17,452 nucleotides of DNA from Dehalococcoidia bacterium (lineage in GTDB: Bacteria > Chloroflexota > Dehalococcoidia > GIF9 > AB-539-J10): positions 1 through 17,452 of the forward strand of contig JAUVYX010000002.1 of the NCBI GenBank assembly GCA_030602865.1, written 5' to 3'. A program made the translations under genes and the position numbers. Below, piece after piece: positions 1-7,813 of this stretch. Position 1 is the stretch's first letter. Every line of letters starts with the position of its first letter. The notes under the pieces were generated by a model. It made no database searches, was not told where the DNA came from, and was given only the letters and a program-made list of their open reading frames with translations.

Positions 1-1
1 T

Positions 2-118
2 CTTGATGTCTGGCTTTTGGAAGAGATAAAACTCCATGAAATAGGATGGCATGGACTCAAGAACGGATTTGATTCTGAAACCAATGCCTGGATAAGTTGG
101 CAACTGGCAAAAAAATAA
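2..118 (+). CDS. C-terminal end of an unrecognised protein (partial)
   Basis: An open frame enters from the left edge and runs 38 codons to a TAA at 116-118. The visible tail is rich in Trp, Leu, Glu and Lys and ends WISWQLAKK. I do not recognise the family and see no catalytic motif or membrane segment. It lies on the same strand as the ABC operon, with about 50 nt between its stop and the preferred GTG start at 168, so it may be the preceding gene of that transcription unit. Confidence 0.5.
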   Translation, partial: LDVWLLEEIKLHEIGWHGLKNGFDSETNAWISWQLAKK

Positions 119-167
119 AGTGGCTGGTATTGTCTGTTTCCGATTAATTAAGGTAGGCACAGGAAAA

Positions 168-1097
168 GTGATACGGGTTGAAAATTTAACTAAATATTAC
201 GGAAAACGCCTCGCCGTGGACAATATTAGCTTCAATGTAGAAAGGGGAGAAGTCGTAGGCTTCCTCGGCCCCAATGCGGCGGGGAAGACGACTACGATGC
301 GTATCCTTACCGGGTTTCTGGCACCAACTCGGGGGAAAATATGGGTCGATGGCTATGACATGCTAAGCCACTCCCTGGAGGCACGTAAGCACATTGGCTA
401 CTTCCCAGAGGCGACGCCCTTATATACTGACATGACCGTTCGTTCCTACCTTGACTTCTCGTCCAGACTCAGGGGTTTAGATAAAAATAGGGTAAAGACC
501 AGAATAGAAGAGGTGGTAGATATATGCCACCTCGAAGAATATGTTGATGTGCTTATTGGCAAGCTATCAAAGGGATTTAGACAGCGAGTTGGTGTGGCTC
601 AGGCGATTATTCATGAGCCGGAAGTATTGATTCTGGATGAGCCAACTATAGGTATCGACCCCATTCAGAGAGCTATGACGAGACAGCTCATTAAGGAACT
701 GGGCAAGGAGAGCACCAGACTTCTCTCTACCCATATCCTTCCTGAGGTAAGGATGACCTGTGAGCGGGTGATTATCATAACTGAAGGCAGGATTGTAGCT
801 GAGGACCGTATTGAGAACCTTTCTTCCTTAGTAAGCGATTTAAAGCGTATCCGATTGGAAGTAGAAGGTCCCAATGAGAAAGTGGCTCAGTGTCTGCGCC
901 AGATTAAGGGTGTTCTTCGAGTTAGCTACGAAGACTCTCACTGCATTGTTGAATGCTCTGCAGGGCAAGACTGTCGTGGCAAGATAATTGAGACCATAGT
1001 CCAGGGCGGTTGGACCCTGCTCTCCCTGGAATCTATAGAAATGAGCCTCGAGGATATCTTCCTTAAGTTAACCACTGAGGAAGAAACGAGCCAGTGA
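168..1097 (+). CDS. ABC-2 type transporter ATP-binding protein (GldA/CcmA-like)
   Basis: This is the ATPase subunit that would power an ABC-2 exporter at the cytoplasmic membrane. On the 309-residue form, Walker A is GPNAAGKTT (about 34-42, with Ala for the usual Gly), the signature is LSKGFRQR (133-140), Walker B is VLILDEP (153-159), and the switch His is in STHI (about 189). The C-terminal ~100 residues form the variable extension typical of this subfamily. The frame can extend to a GTG at 120, but the GTG at 168 is preferred. It gives the family-typical start (V)IRVENLTKYYG, and an AAGGTAGG stretch at 150-157 lies about 10 nt upstream. The stop overlaps the permease start by 4 nt (GTGA), indicating translational coupling. 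Substrate is unknown; similarity to gliding-motility Gld transporters does not establish that function. Confidence 0.9.
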   Translation: MIRVENLTKYYGKRLAVDNISFNVERGEVVGFLGPNAAGKTTTMRILTGFLAPTRGKIWVDGYDMLSHSLEARKHIGYFPEATPLYTDMTVRSYLDFSSRLRGLDKNRVKTRIEEVVDICHLEEYVDVLIGKLSKGFRQRVGVAQAIIHEPEVLILDEPTIGIDPIQRAMTRQLIKELGKESTRLLSTHILPEVRMTCERVIIITEGRIVAEDRIENLSSLVSDLKRIRLEVEGPNEKVAQCLRQIKGVLRVSYEDSHCIVECSAGQDCRGKIIETIVQGGWTLLSLESIEMSLEDIFLKLTTEEETSQ

Positions 1098-1804
1098 GAA
1101 ACACGGCAACTATTGCCCTCAGAGAGATTAAGTCTTACTTGGCATCGCCTATGGCCTATGTAGTGACTGGCATCTTTCTGGTGCTCACCGGCTTCCTCTT
1201 TAGTATCAGCCCTGCCACCTATTATGAAACCAGCATTAGGGGTTTTTTAGAAATTGGTAGTATCCTGTTACTACTGTTGGCATCAGTGCTGACTATGCGT
1301 TTGCTTGCCGAAGAGAGGAAAATGGGCACTCTGGAATTACTGCTCACGGCACCGGTGAGAGACAGTGAGGTAATAGTAGGGAAGTTCTTAGGTAGTTTAG
1401 GCGTCCTTACCGTAATGCTGGCGCTCACCTTTTACTACCCCATTCTCTTATGGTCGTTCGGCGACCCTGATTGGGGACCCATTGCAACCGGTTACCTCGG
1501 ACTCTTTCTGCTAGGCAGTGTCTCTCTAGCGGTGGGATTATTTGCTTCATCGCTGACCTCAAACCAGCTCGTAGCGGCAGTGGTCGCTGGAGGAATTCTC
1601 TTTGCCTTGTGGTTCGTAGGCATGGCCACCGACTTACTTCCTGAGGCCCTAGGCGAGGTCATTGACTACATGTCGCTGTCCTACCACTTTCCTGACTTTA
1701 TGAGGGGAGTAATTGATACCAGAGGCATAATTTATTATCTAAGTATCACGGTGTTGTTTCTATTTCTAGCGATAAGGTCTCTTGAAAGCAGCAGGTGGAG
1801 TTAA
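1094..1804 (+). CDS. ABC-2 type transporter permease (GldF-like)
   Basis: This is a 236-residue integral membrane permease that would pair with the upstream ATPase. It is strongly hydrophobic with about six predicted transmembrane segments. Between the second and third lies the conserved cytoplasmic coupling stretch AEERKMGTLELLLTAPV (about residues 72-88), a hallmark of ABC-2/NosY/GldF permeases and the likely contact with the ATPase. The start is the GTG inside the GTGA overlap with the ATPase stop. The stop TAA directly abuts the next ATG. The substrate cannot be read from the sequence. Confidence 0.88.
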   Translation: MRNTATIALREIKSYLASPMAYVVTGIFLVLTGFLFSISPATYYETSIRGFLEIGSILLLLLASVLTMRLLAEERKMGTLELLLTAPVRDSEVIVGKFLGSLGVLTVMLALTFYYPILLWSFGDPDWGPIATGYLGLFLLGSVSLAVGLFASSLTSNQLVAAVVAGGILFALWFVGMATDLLPEALGEVIDYMSLSYHFPDFMRGVIDTRGIIYYLSITVLFLFLAIRSLESSRWS

Positions 1805-3436
1805 ATGTGGACTAACCTCAGAGGTAATAGGTTTTCTGGGCTAATCGCCGTGCTTGGGCTGGTAGCTCTGCTGGTAGGTTTCATAGTTATGCTCCTGCTG
1901 CCCAGCATTCGATATGCAGCCTGGGGTGTCCTGGTGCTGGGAATACTGCTCTTTGCTACAGCCTTTATTATTGATTTCAGGCAAGTCAGCCGTGCCCTAA
2001 CTGGTAGGCGTGGGAGGTTTGGCGTTAGCTCTACAGTAATGGCTTCAATCTTCATCGGCATCATCCTTTTTGTTAATGCTATTAGTATCGGAAACTACCA
2101 CCGTTTTGACGTTACCGGTGTGGAGCGGTTCACTCTCACCCCCCAGACAAAAGAGGTTCTCGGCAAACTGGAAACGCCAGTGCAGATTATGGCCTTCGAC
2201 ATTCCCGGTGAACCTATCGGTGAATACGCCCTTAATTTGTTGAGAGAGTACCAGAACTATACCGACCAATTGAGCATAAAATCTATTGACCCTGCTGAGA
2301 ATCCAGACATGGCAAGAGAGTATGACACAACACTAATCCCGGTAGAGTACAGATATCCGGCAATCTTATTTGAAGGGGAGAGAGGAAAACGGATGGTATT
2401 GTGGCCGGAGTACTGCACACTGACAAAACAGCAGATTGTTCCTGTACAAACAGAACACGCCTTTACCAGCGCTATACTGCAGGTCACCGGCACTGTCCAG
2501 AGAAAGGTATATTTCCTCACCGGGCATGGTGAGAGTGACATTTACTCTGAATATAGCTACGCCAGGCAAGAGTTGCTCGATAACCTCTTTAAGGTAGAGA
2601 CACTGAACCTTCAGATTACTCCCAACATACCCGAGGACTGTGCCGCCCTGATAATCGCCGCGCCGCAGCTGTCTATAGCGAGCAGCGAGGTCGATATTAT
2701 CCAGCATTACCTGGAAAGTGGCGGACAGGCAATGCTCCTCATCAATCCCAACCCTCCACAAGGGGTCAACCAATTGCTCTCTTCTTGGGGGGTTAGTATA
2801 GAGGATGGAACTATTATCGACCCATCATCATATGTTTCCCCCAATAAGAATACCCCTCTGGTAACACGGGGGGGGAATTACTTCGGTTTTGAAAAGACCC
2901 ACTTCCCTGGGGCTACCGCTATAGTCCCTAACTACGAATATACGCCTAAACTCGTTCAAACAAGGGAAGGTGGAACACAGGTCGTCTGGACGAGTGAAGA
3001 TAGCCAGATTCAAATGTTTATGCTGCTGGGGACGACCAAGGATAGCTGGCTGGGAAAGAATTTTGACCCCTTAAAAGAACCTGAATTTGATGAGGGAATA
3101 GATCTGAAGGGACCCCTGTTTCTCGGCTTTCTCATCTACGCTCCTCCAACTGGTGAAGTTGATGTGGAACAAGGGACTACCCTGATAGTCATTGGTGATT
3201 CTGACTTCGCTTCAAACGAGCGTTTTTACGGTGGCAACAACGGTGACCTCTTCCTCAGCGCAGTAAGCGAGCTTACTGCAGGTACTGAGATAATTTCAAT
3301 TGAGCGCAAGGTCATGCCTTTCCGCAGATTAATTGTGAGCCCAGAGGCAACAAGGTTCATTAATTATTCCAGTATAGGCCTGCTGCCACTGCTAGTATTG
3401 GTAATAGGGGGTGTTATCTGGTGGCGGAGAAGGTAG
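1805..3436 (+). CDS. GldG-like membrane-anchored ABC transporter auxiliary protein
   Basis: This 543-residue protein belongs to the uncharacterised ABC-type transport family related to GldG (Gldg_uC). It has two N-terminal transmembrane segments (about 11-32 and 38-57), a third at about 77-96, a large extracytoplasmic domain (about 100-510), and a C-terminal transmembrane anchor (about 520-540) ending in WWRRR. Family-typical stretches are the segment after TM3 (RFDVTGVERFTLTPQTKEVL) and VYFLTGHGESDI near residues 235-246. The ATG follows the permease stop with no spacer, and a GGTGGAG ribosome binding site sits at 1794-1800 inside the permease gene. It probably forms a complex with the ATPase and permease. 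The mechanistic role of this family is not established. Confidence 0.82.
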   Translation: MWTNLRGNRFSGLIAVLGLVALLVGFIVMLLLPSIRYAAWGVLVLGILLFATAFIIDFRQVSRALTGRRGRFGVSSTVMASIFIGIILFVNAISIGNYHRFDVTGVERFTLTPQTKEVLGKLETPVQIMAFDIPGEPIGEYALNLLREYQNYTDQLSIKSIDPAENPDMAREYDTTLIPVEYRYPAILFEGERGKRMVLWPEYCTLTKQQIVPVQTEHAFTSAILQVTGTVQRKVYFLTGHGESDIYSEYSYARQELLDNLFKVETLNLQITPNIPEDCAALIIAAPQLSIASSEVDIIQHYLESGGQAMLLINPNPPQGVNQLLSSWGVSIEDGTIIDPSSYVSPNKNTPLVTRGGNYFGFEKTHFPGATAIVPNYEYTPKLVQTREGGTQVVWTSEDSQIQMFMLLGTTKDSWLGKNFDPLKEPEFDEGIDLKGPLFLGFLIYAPPTGEVDVEQGTTLIVIGDSDFASNERFYGGNNGDLFLSAVSELTAGTEIISIERKVMPFRRLIVSPEATRFINYSSIGLLPLLVLVIGGVIWWRRR

Positions 3437-3452
3437 TAAAAGGGGTTCATTT

Positions 3453-3460
3453 CAGGGGGA
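3453..3460 (+). promoter_or_regulatory. Ribosome binding site that fixes a TTG start
   Basis: The sequence CAGGGGGA lies 7 nt upstream of a TTG at 3468-3470. It selects TTG over the in-frame GTG at 3411, which lies inside the end of the preceding gene and has no comparable site. Confidence 0.6.
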
Positions 3461-3467
3461 AAATCGT

Positions 3468-4028
3468 TTGAGAATCAGAAGCACCCTTATTATGCTCGCT
3501 GTTCTCATTGCTCTAGGAGGCTATTTTTATTTTCCTATAACTCCTCAGCTTCCTCCAAAATCAGAGCCAAGAATGTTCGTATGGGCCATTGAAATGTATG
3601 AAATACAGCATATTGTTATACGGCTTCCCCGTGAGGACAGAAGTGAGGCATTCGTCAAAATACCAGAAGGGAATAAATTCCCCTGGTACTTTGATGACCC
3701 CCAAAGGTCTGAGGTGGATGTGGCACGATGGGGAGGAGGCATACCGCTTCTTCTAAGCGGTCCCGGGGCAGAAAGAGTCATTGCCAAAAATGCCACGGAG
3801 GAAAGGCTCGCTGAATTCGGCTTAACTCAACCACAAATGGAAATAATCTTAACCCTAGAGGATGGAGATATCCTAAATATTAAAGTTGGTGACAGGACGC
3901 CAGATGAAAATACCTATTACGTACAAGTCCCTGGCTCAAACCACGTATGTCTGGTAGATTATACTTGGTATGAGGTGCTTGAACGCCTGGTCAAAGAACC
4001 ACCCTATACTCTCACTTCAGCCGATTAG
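3468..4028 (+). CDS. Short DUF4340-like membrane-anchored protein
   Basis: With a TTG start this is a 186-residue protein. It has a short basic N-terminus (LRIRS), one transmembrane or signal-anchor segment (about residues 6-25), and an extracytoplasmic domain. Features resembling DUF4340 repeats include a stretch around PWYFDDPQRSEVD, a later LAEFGLTQPQMEIILTLEDG, and IKVGDRTPDENTYYVQVPGS, the usual binding-like module of that family. DUF4340 proteins are usually about 300 residues or more with repeated modules, so this is a minimal version. It is the last gene of the ABC operon, 31 nt after the GldG-like stop. DUF4340 genes commonly follow GldG-like genes, which supports the call. The biochemical role is unknown. 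Confidence 0.7.
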   Translation: MRIRSTLIMLAVLIALGGYFYFPITPQLPPKSEPRMFVWAIEMYEIQHIVIRLPREDRSEAFVKIPEGNKFPWYFDDPQRSEVDVARWGGGIPLLLSGPGAERVIAKNATEERLAEFGLTQPQMEIILTLEDGDILNIKVGDRTPDENTYYVQVPGSNHVCLVDYTWYEVLERLVKEPPYTLTSAD

Positions 4029-4253
4029 CTAGTGAAACTCCAGCATAAACCACCAAAAAACTGAATTGCCTGAGGCTGTTTAGAAATTGGCGATTAATCT
4101 TTTTTGATGTTCTTGGGTAGTTTTAAGACTTAAAAAGTTAGCTTTATCTACTTTGCGGTGTCGGGGAAAATGAGATAGTTATGAAACTTTAGATACCAGA
4201 CACTAAAAGGGATTGCTCTATGAATCTCAGAGCAGTAAATTAACGAATAAAAA

Positions 4254-4470
4254 ATGAAGAAACTGTGGTACACAGACAGCGGAAAACGCATGGCAAGCTG
4301 AAGCTAAGAGTGAAGAGACCAGGAAGTTTATCGAGGACATCAAACGGGCTCCCCACCGTAAGTTTACCCCAGAAGAGAAGATCGCCATTGTGTAGGAGGG
4401 TTTTCGCCGGGATACTCCTATTCGAGGTCTCTGCCGTAGAGAAGGTATTCATCCAGGTGACCTGCTCCCA
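4254..4470 (+). pseudogene. Decayed transposase fragment, IS3-type OrfA N-terminal helix-turn-helix
   Basis: Frame 1 from about 4261 reads ...SEETRKFIEDIKRAPH, then RKFTPEEKIAIV, an in-frame TAG at 4393-4395, then EGFRRDTPIRGLCRREGIHP. This matches the N-terminal HTH pattern of IS3-family OrfA (R-x-F-[ST]-PEEK-x-x-IV-LEG, then LCRREGI-x-x-x-x-YYxW). A possible original start is the ATG at 4254 in another frame (MKKLWYTDSGKRMAS), which needs a frameshift near 4299 to join. After the HTH the expected YYRW/KEF helix is lost, and no OrfB (DDE domain) follows. At least one frameshift and one nonsense change mark it as a dead remnant. I could not define terminal inverted repeats. Confidence 0.65.
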
Positions 4471-4822
4471 CAAAACTCTCACTGTAACTGGTACAGAAAT
4501 GGGGGCATCTTTATCCTACCAGACTCTCCTAACCCTTTCTGTCTAATCATAGGGGTGCAGTCCAGGTATTGCTTCAATATACCAATTATTATTGATAAAT
4601 TGTATTCCCTTCTCAATTAGTAGGATTACTCTTACATTTAATATACGCAATAGCTTACAAACATTTAGGTCATATACTTATATATTAATAAAGTATGATA
4701 GCTTATAATCCCATTCATCGGGGCATTCATGCCTGGCTTTATGCTAGCTGGTCTCTATTGTGAGAAAGGGATGGTAACGTAGTAATTAAAGTAGTAGATA
4801 TATGGACTAGTTTAGCTCAGAT

Positions 4823-4859
4823 AAAATAAAGAGCAAGCTATTAGCTTGCTCTTTATTTT
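4823..4859. terminator. Perfect inverted-repeat bidirectional transcription terminator
   Basis: Arms AAAATAAAGAGCAAGCTA (4823-4840) and TAGCTTGCTCTTTATTTT (4842-4859) are exact reverse complements around a single central T. Realistic folding leaves a 3-5 nt loop. The GC-containing core with A-tract and T-tract flanks gives a rho-independent terminator working on both strands. It insulates the Wood-Ljungdahl cluster from upstream transcription. The nearest intact upstream gene ends about 800 nt earlier. Confidence 0.85.
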
Positions 4860-4873
4860 GGGATGCTATGTGC

Positions 4874-4923
4874 TTGTATATCGAGCAGGCCTATAGCTAT
4901 AAGGGGCTTAACTACGATATAAT
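4874..4923 (+). promoter_or_regulatory. Candidate promoter region of the Wood-Ljungdahl cluster
   Basis: Two overlapping sigma-70-like candidates follow the terminator. One is TTGTAT (4874-4879) with TATAAG (4898-4903), spacer 18. The other is a perfect TATAAT at 4918-4923 with no good -35 at the usual distance. Either would give a leader of roughly 100-120 nt before the ATG at 5030. Location just downstream of a terminator and upstream of the first cluster gene supports the call. The exact promoter is uncertain. Confidence 0.4.
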
Positions 4924-5029
4924 AATGGAAGTGGAAATACGGTTCTTTCACCTTGGTGATCTACAGTTGGAGTGGTGAAGACGTAGACTAGTATTGTTTC
5001 AATGTACCATGGCTATAGAAGAATTTAAC

Positions 5030-6853
5030 ATGAAATCGTTTCAGATAGAATTTGAACCTATTGGTCGGCGTGGTAAGTGCTCTGCAGGAAAAACTCTCCT
5101 TCAGTGTGCACAACAATTAGGTGTGGGACTTATTAATATCTGTGGAGGACGTGGTAGCTGTGCTGGATGTAAAGTACAGCTTGTTGATGGAAATTGTTCA
5201 GTATTGACGGATAGCGAAAGAGGGAAACTTACCCTTCAGGAATTACAACAGGGGTTTCGCTTGGCATGTCAGGCTTATCCTATAACTGATTGTAAATTGA
5301 GAGTCCCGTCAGAGTCTATGAGTAGCCCTCAGCGTACTCAGGTAAACGGAAAAGATGTTCATATTGATCTCGACACTTCAATAACATCTTACCATTTGAA
5401 AATGTTAGCTCCTTCTCTTACGGATTTACAGGGTGACACAGAACGCATACTGGAGTCTCTAAGTAGTCAACACCAGGTGCAATGTCATGCAATTGACCTA
5501 GATGTTCTTCGTGAAGCTTCCTCTCAACTGCGGTCATGGGACTGGCAATGTAGCGCAGTCGTTCGGCATGAGGAAATTATTGCAATAAGCCCAGTCGGCA
5601 GCCGGCAGTTGGGGTTGGCTATTGACCTGGGTACCACCAAGATAGCGGGATATCTTGTTGATTTAAGTGATGGCAGAAACTTGGCTGCTATGGGAGATAT
5701 GAACCCTCAGATAAGTTATGGAGAAGATGTTATTACCCGTATTTCCTATAGCATGGAATCTCCTGAAAATCGTGGCAGAATGCGTGAATCGGTTATTGAT
5801 GCAATAAATAAAATGGCTAGAAATCTGTGTCTTGAAATTGGTGCCAGCCCTGAAGAAATAAATGAAGCAGTAATAGTTGGCAATACAGCCATGCATCATT
5901 TGTTTCTGGGTCTTTCAGTGGAGCAGTTAGCTCGTGTCCCTTTTGTGCCGGCGCTACGTCAAGCTATTGATACCAAAGCTCGCGATGTAGGCTTACGTTT
6001 TGCCCCCGGTTCTTATGTGCATATGTTGCCAAACATTGCGGGTTTTGTGGGCGCTGATCATGTGGCTATGTTACTGGCTATTGACCTAAGGAAAACTGTC
6101 GGAATTTCGCTGGCAATAGATATTGGTACCAATACCGAGATTTGTCTGGCAGTTGAGGGGAATTTGACAAGCGTTTCCTGTGCTTCAGGGCCTGCTTTTG
6201 AAGGGGGGCATATCAAAGATGGAATGAGGGCTGCCAGTGGGGCTATTGAGCGCATACAGATAGAACATGGTGAAGTACTGTATCAAACAGTTGATGGAGC
6301 GCTGCCAATTGGGATCTGTGGCTCAGGTATAATAGATATCTTAGCTCAACTATATCTCAATGACATTCTGGATGGGAATGGCAGAATGAAAGATAATTGC
6401 CCTCGGGTACGCAAGGTGGATGGGCTGCGAGAATTTGTTATTGTTGATGAAGAAGAACGAAGTGGAGCTGCTGCCATAACCATTACACAACAAGATGTAC
6501 GTGAATTACAAATGGGTAAGGCAGCTATACAGGTAGGTATTCGAGCGCTACTAGAGAGCTCTGGACATTCTTGGGAAGATATAAACACTATTATTATTGC
6601 CGGTGCTTTTGGCAGCTATATCGATGTAGCTAATGCTATTGCAATTGGCATGTTACCAGCATTGCCGTTGGGTCAATTTAAGCAGGTAGGTAATGCTGCT
6701 GGGGTGGGAGCGAAATTGGCTCTGCTGTCTTTAAGGAAACGTGCTGAAGCGCAGGCAATAGCATACAAGGCTTCTTACATAGAGTTGGCCACAACGCTAA
6801 ATTTTATGGAAAACTTTATTGATGCTACATATTTGAAGTTAAATAAGAAATAG
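5030..6853 (+). CDS. Reductive activator of corrinoid proteins ([2Fe-2S] ferredoxin + ASKHA ATPase, RACo/RACE-like)
   Basis: This cytoplasmic protein would use ATP to reduce inactive Co(II) corrinoid to Co(I), keeping a methyl-accepting corrinoid protein active. Taking ATG 5030 (607 residues), an N-terminal [2Fe-2S] domain has C38-x5-C44-x2-C47 and C80 (CGGRGSCAGC, later GFRLAC). A linker and middle region follow. The C-terminal DUF4445/ASKHA domain shows LGLAIDLGTTK (about 194-204), GISLAIDIGTNTE (358-370) and a late AGAFGSYIDVANAIAIGM. Alternative starts are TTG 4994 and ATG 5009. ATG 5030 is chosen because the ferredoxin fold begins immediately and a weak purine-rich AGAAGA precedes it. 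It is the first gene of the cluster, 13 nt before the methyltransferase, as expected for the corrinoid partner system. No corrinoid protein is encoded in the window. Confidence 0.88.
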   Translation: MKSFQIEFEPIGRRGKCSAGKTLLQCAQQLGVGLINICGGRGSCAGCKVQLVDGNCSVLTDSERGKLTLQELQQGFRLACQAYPITDCKLRVPSESMSSPQRTQVNGKDVHIDLDTSITSYHLKMLAPSLTDLQGDTERILESLSSQHQVQCHAIDLDVLREASSQLRSWDWQCSAVVRHEEIIAISPVGSRQLGLAIDLGTTKIAGYLVDLSDGRNLAAMGDMNPQISYGEDVITRISYSMESPENRGRMRESVIDAINKMARNLCLEIGASPEEINEAVIVGNTAMHHLFLGLSVEQLARVPFVPALRQAIDTKARDVGLRFAPGSYVHMLPNIAGFVGADHVAMLLAIDLRKTVGISLAIDIGTNTEICLAVEGNLTSVSCASGPAFEGGHIKDGMRAASGAIERIQIEHGEVLYQTVDGALPIGICGSGIIDILAQLYLNDILDGNGRMKDNCPRVRKVDGLREFVIVDEEERSGAAAITITQQDVRELQMGKAAIQVGIRALLESSGHSWEDINTIIIAGAFGSYIDVANAIAIGMLPALPLGQFKQVGNAAGVGAKLALLSLRKRAEAQAIAYKASYIELATTLNFMENFIDATYLKLNKK

Positions 6854-6866
6854 GGAGGTTAGACCC

Positions 6867-7709
6867 ATGGAAACAAGGATTTCAAGTGCTACCCGGGAAG
6901 TGCTCATTAGCAGCGACAGGCCTACTGTCCTTATCGGTGAGCGTATTAATCCAACAGGCAGAAAAAAACTGGCTGCTGCACTGCTGGCAGGAGATCTAGA
7001 GCTTGTACGTCAGGAGGCCCTGTCTCAGGTTGAAGCAAAGGCTGATGTTCTGGATGTAAATGTTGGTGCGGCTGGTGTTGATGAGGTGGATTTACTACCA
7101 AAAGCGGTACAAATAGTGATGGAGGCAGTGGATGTGCCCCTTTGCCTTGATAGTAGCAATCCCAAGGCATTGGAAGCTGCTCTCAAGGTATACAAGGGCA
7201 AGGCGCTTATCAACTCGGTGAATGGCAACGAGACCTCATTGAAGGAGATGCTACCATTGGTGAAAGAGTATGGGGCAGCTGTGATTGGGTTGACCATGGA
7301 TGATGAAGGAATACCAAAGACTGCAGACAGACGTGTAGCTATTGCTCACAGGATTGTGGAACGGGCAGAGACGATAGGTATTCCTAGAGAAGATGTAATA
7401 ATTGACTGTTTAAATATGCCGATAGGTGCAGATAATAAATGTGCATTGGCAGTTATTGAGGCAATTAGAAGGGTTAAGGCTGAATTAGATGTAAATATGA
7501 CCCTGGGAGGTAGCAATATCTCCTTTGGTTTGCCAGATCGTAACTTGATTAATGCTGCTTTTTTGACCATTGCTATTGAGTCAGGAGTGACCTGCCCTGT
7601 AGTGAATGCGGAGCATGTACGTTCTGCTATTCTGGCTATTGATGCTGTATTGGGGCGAGATAATTATATGATGCGATATATTAAAGCCTACAGACAGCGT
7701 AATAAATGA
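6867..7709 (+). CDS. acsE: Methyltetrahydrofolate:corrinoid methyltransferase (AcsE-like)
   Basis: This enzyme would transfer the N5-methyl group of methyl-THF to the Co(I) corrinoid protein, the last methyl-branch step before acetyl-CoA synthase. The 280-residue protein is a single pterin-binding TIM barrel, slightly longer than the ~262-residue Moorella enzyme because of an N-terminal extension of about 20 residues. Counterparts of the folate-site residues D75, D160 and N199 of Moorella MeTr are visible as D95 (LCLDSSN), D180 (IIDCLNMP) and N217 (GGSNISFG). Other family stretches are IGERINPTG, DVLDVNVG and ALINSVNG. The start is set by GGGAGG at 6853-6858, 8 nt upstream. No corrinoid-binding domain is fused. 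A related corrinoid-linked pterin methyltransferase role outside acetyl-CoA synthesis is the main alternative. Confidence 0.9.
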   Translation: METRISSATREVLISSDRPTVLIGERINPTGRKKLAAALLAGDLELVRQEALSQVEAKADVLDVNVGAAGVDEVDLLPKAVQIVMEAVDVPLCLDSSNPKALEAALKVYKGKALINSVNGNETSLKEMLPLVKEYGAAVIGLTMDDEGIPKTADRRVAIAHRIVERAETIGIPREDVIIDCLNMPIGADNKCALAVIEAIRRVKAELDVNMTLGGSNISFGLPDRNLINAAFLTIAIESGVTCPVVNAEHVRSAILAIDAVLGRDNYMMRYIKAYRQRNK

Positions 7710-7813
7710 TGCAGCCTGGTTTGATATATTGTTGCTGAATAATGTTACGGCTTTATGAATTTATATGGATAATAAAATGACTTATCGAATAAGGAATTGT
7801 TAGTCATTGAGTT

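Larger units (their letters stand above)
4029..4993 (+). other. Gene-poor junction with no intact gene
   Basis: About 965 nt between the ABC operon and the Wood-Ljungdahl cluster hold no convincing intact gene. Contents are a decayed transposase fragment (about 4254-4470), an AT-rich stretch (about 4570-4710) without a supportable ORF, a perfect inverted-repeat terminator (4823-4859), and a promoter/leader region from about 4874. A weak 6-bp hairpin (TGCTCT / AGAGCA) occurs near 4213-4233 without a T-run. I saw no tRNA and no riboswitch class I could recognise. Confidence 0.6.

Noticed and set aside
168..3436. A gliding-motility apparatus
   Set aside because: Only the widespread GldA/F/G-like ABC module is present. 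None of the motility-specific gld or spr genes are visible, so the name would overstate the function.
4393..4395. In-frame TAG in the transposase fragment as a possible pyrrolysine codon
   Set aside because: The fragment also has a frameshift and loses similarity after the HTH, so the TAG is best explained as decay. No pyl genes are in the window.
4265..4546. An open frame of 93 codons on the plus strand that could be a small basic protein
   Set aside because: The transposase similarity is in a different frame of the same stretch. This frame has no recognisable pattern and no ribosome binding site.
4874..5030. A THF or cobalamin riboswitch in front of the corrinoid/folate cluster
   Set aside because: The leader is short, and I could not find the conserved core elements of either class. 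Only short competing hairpins are visible.
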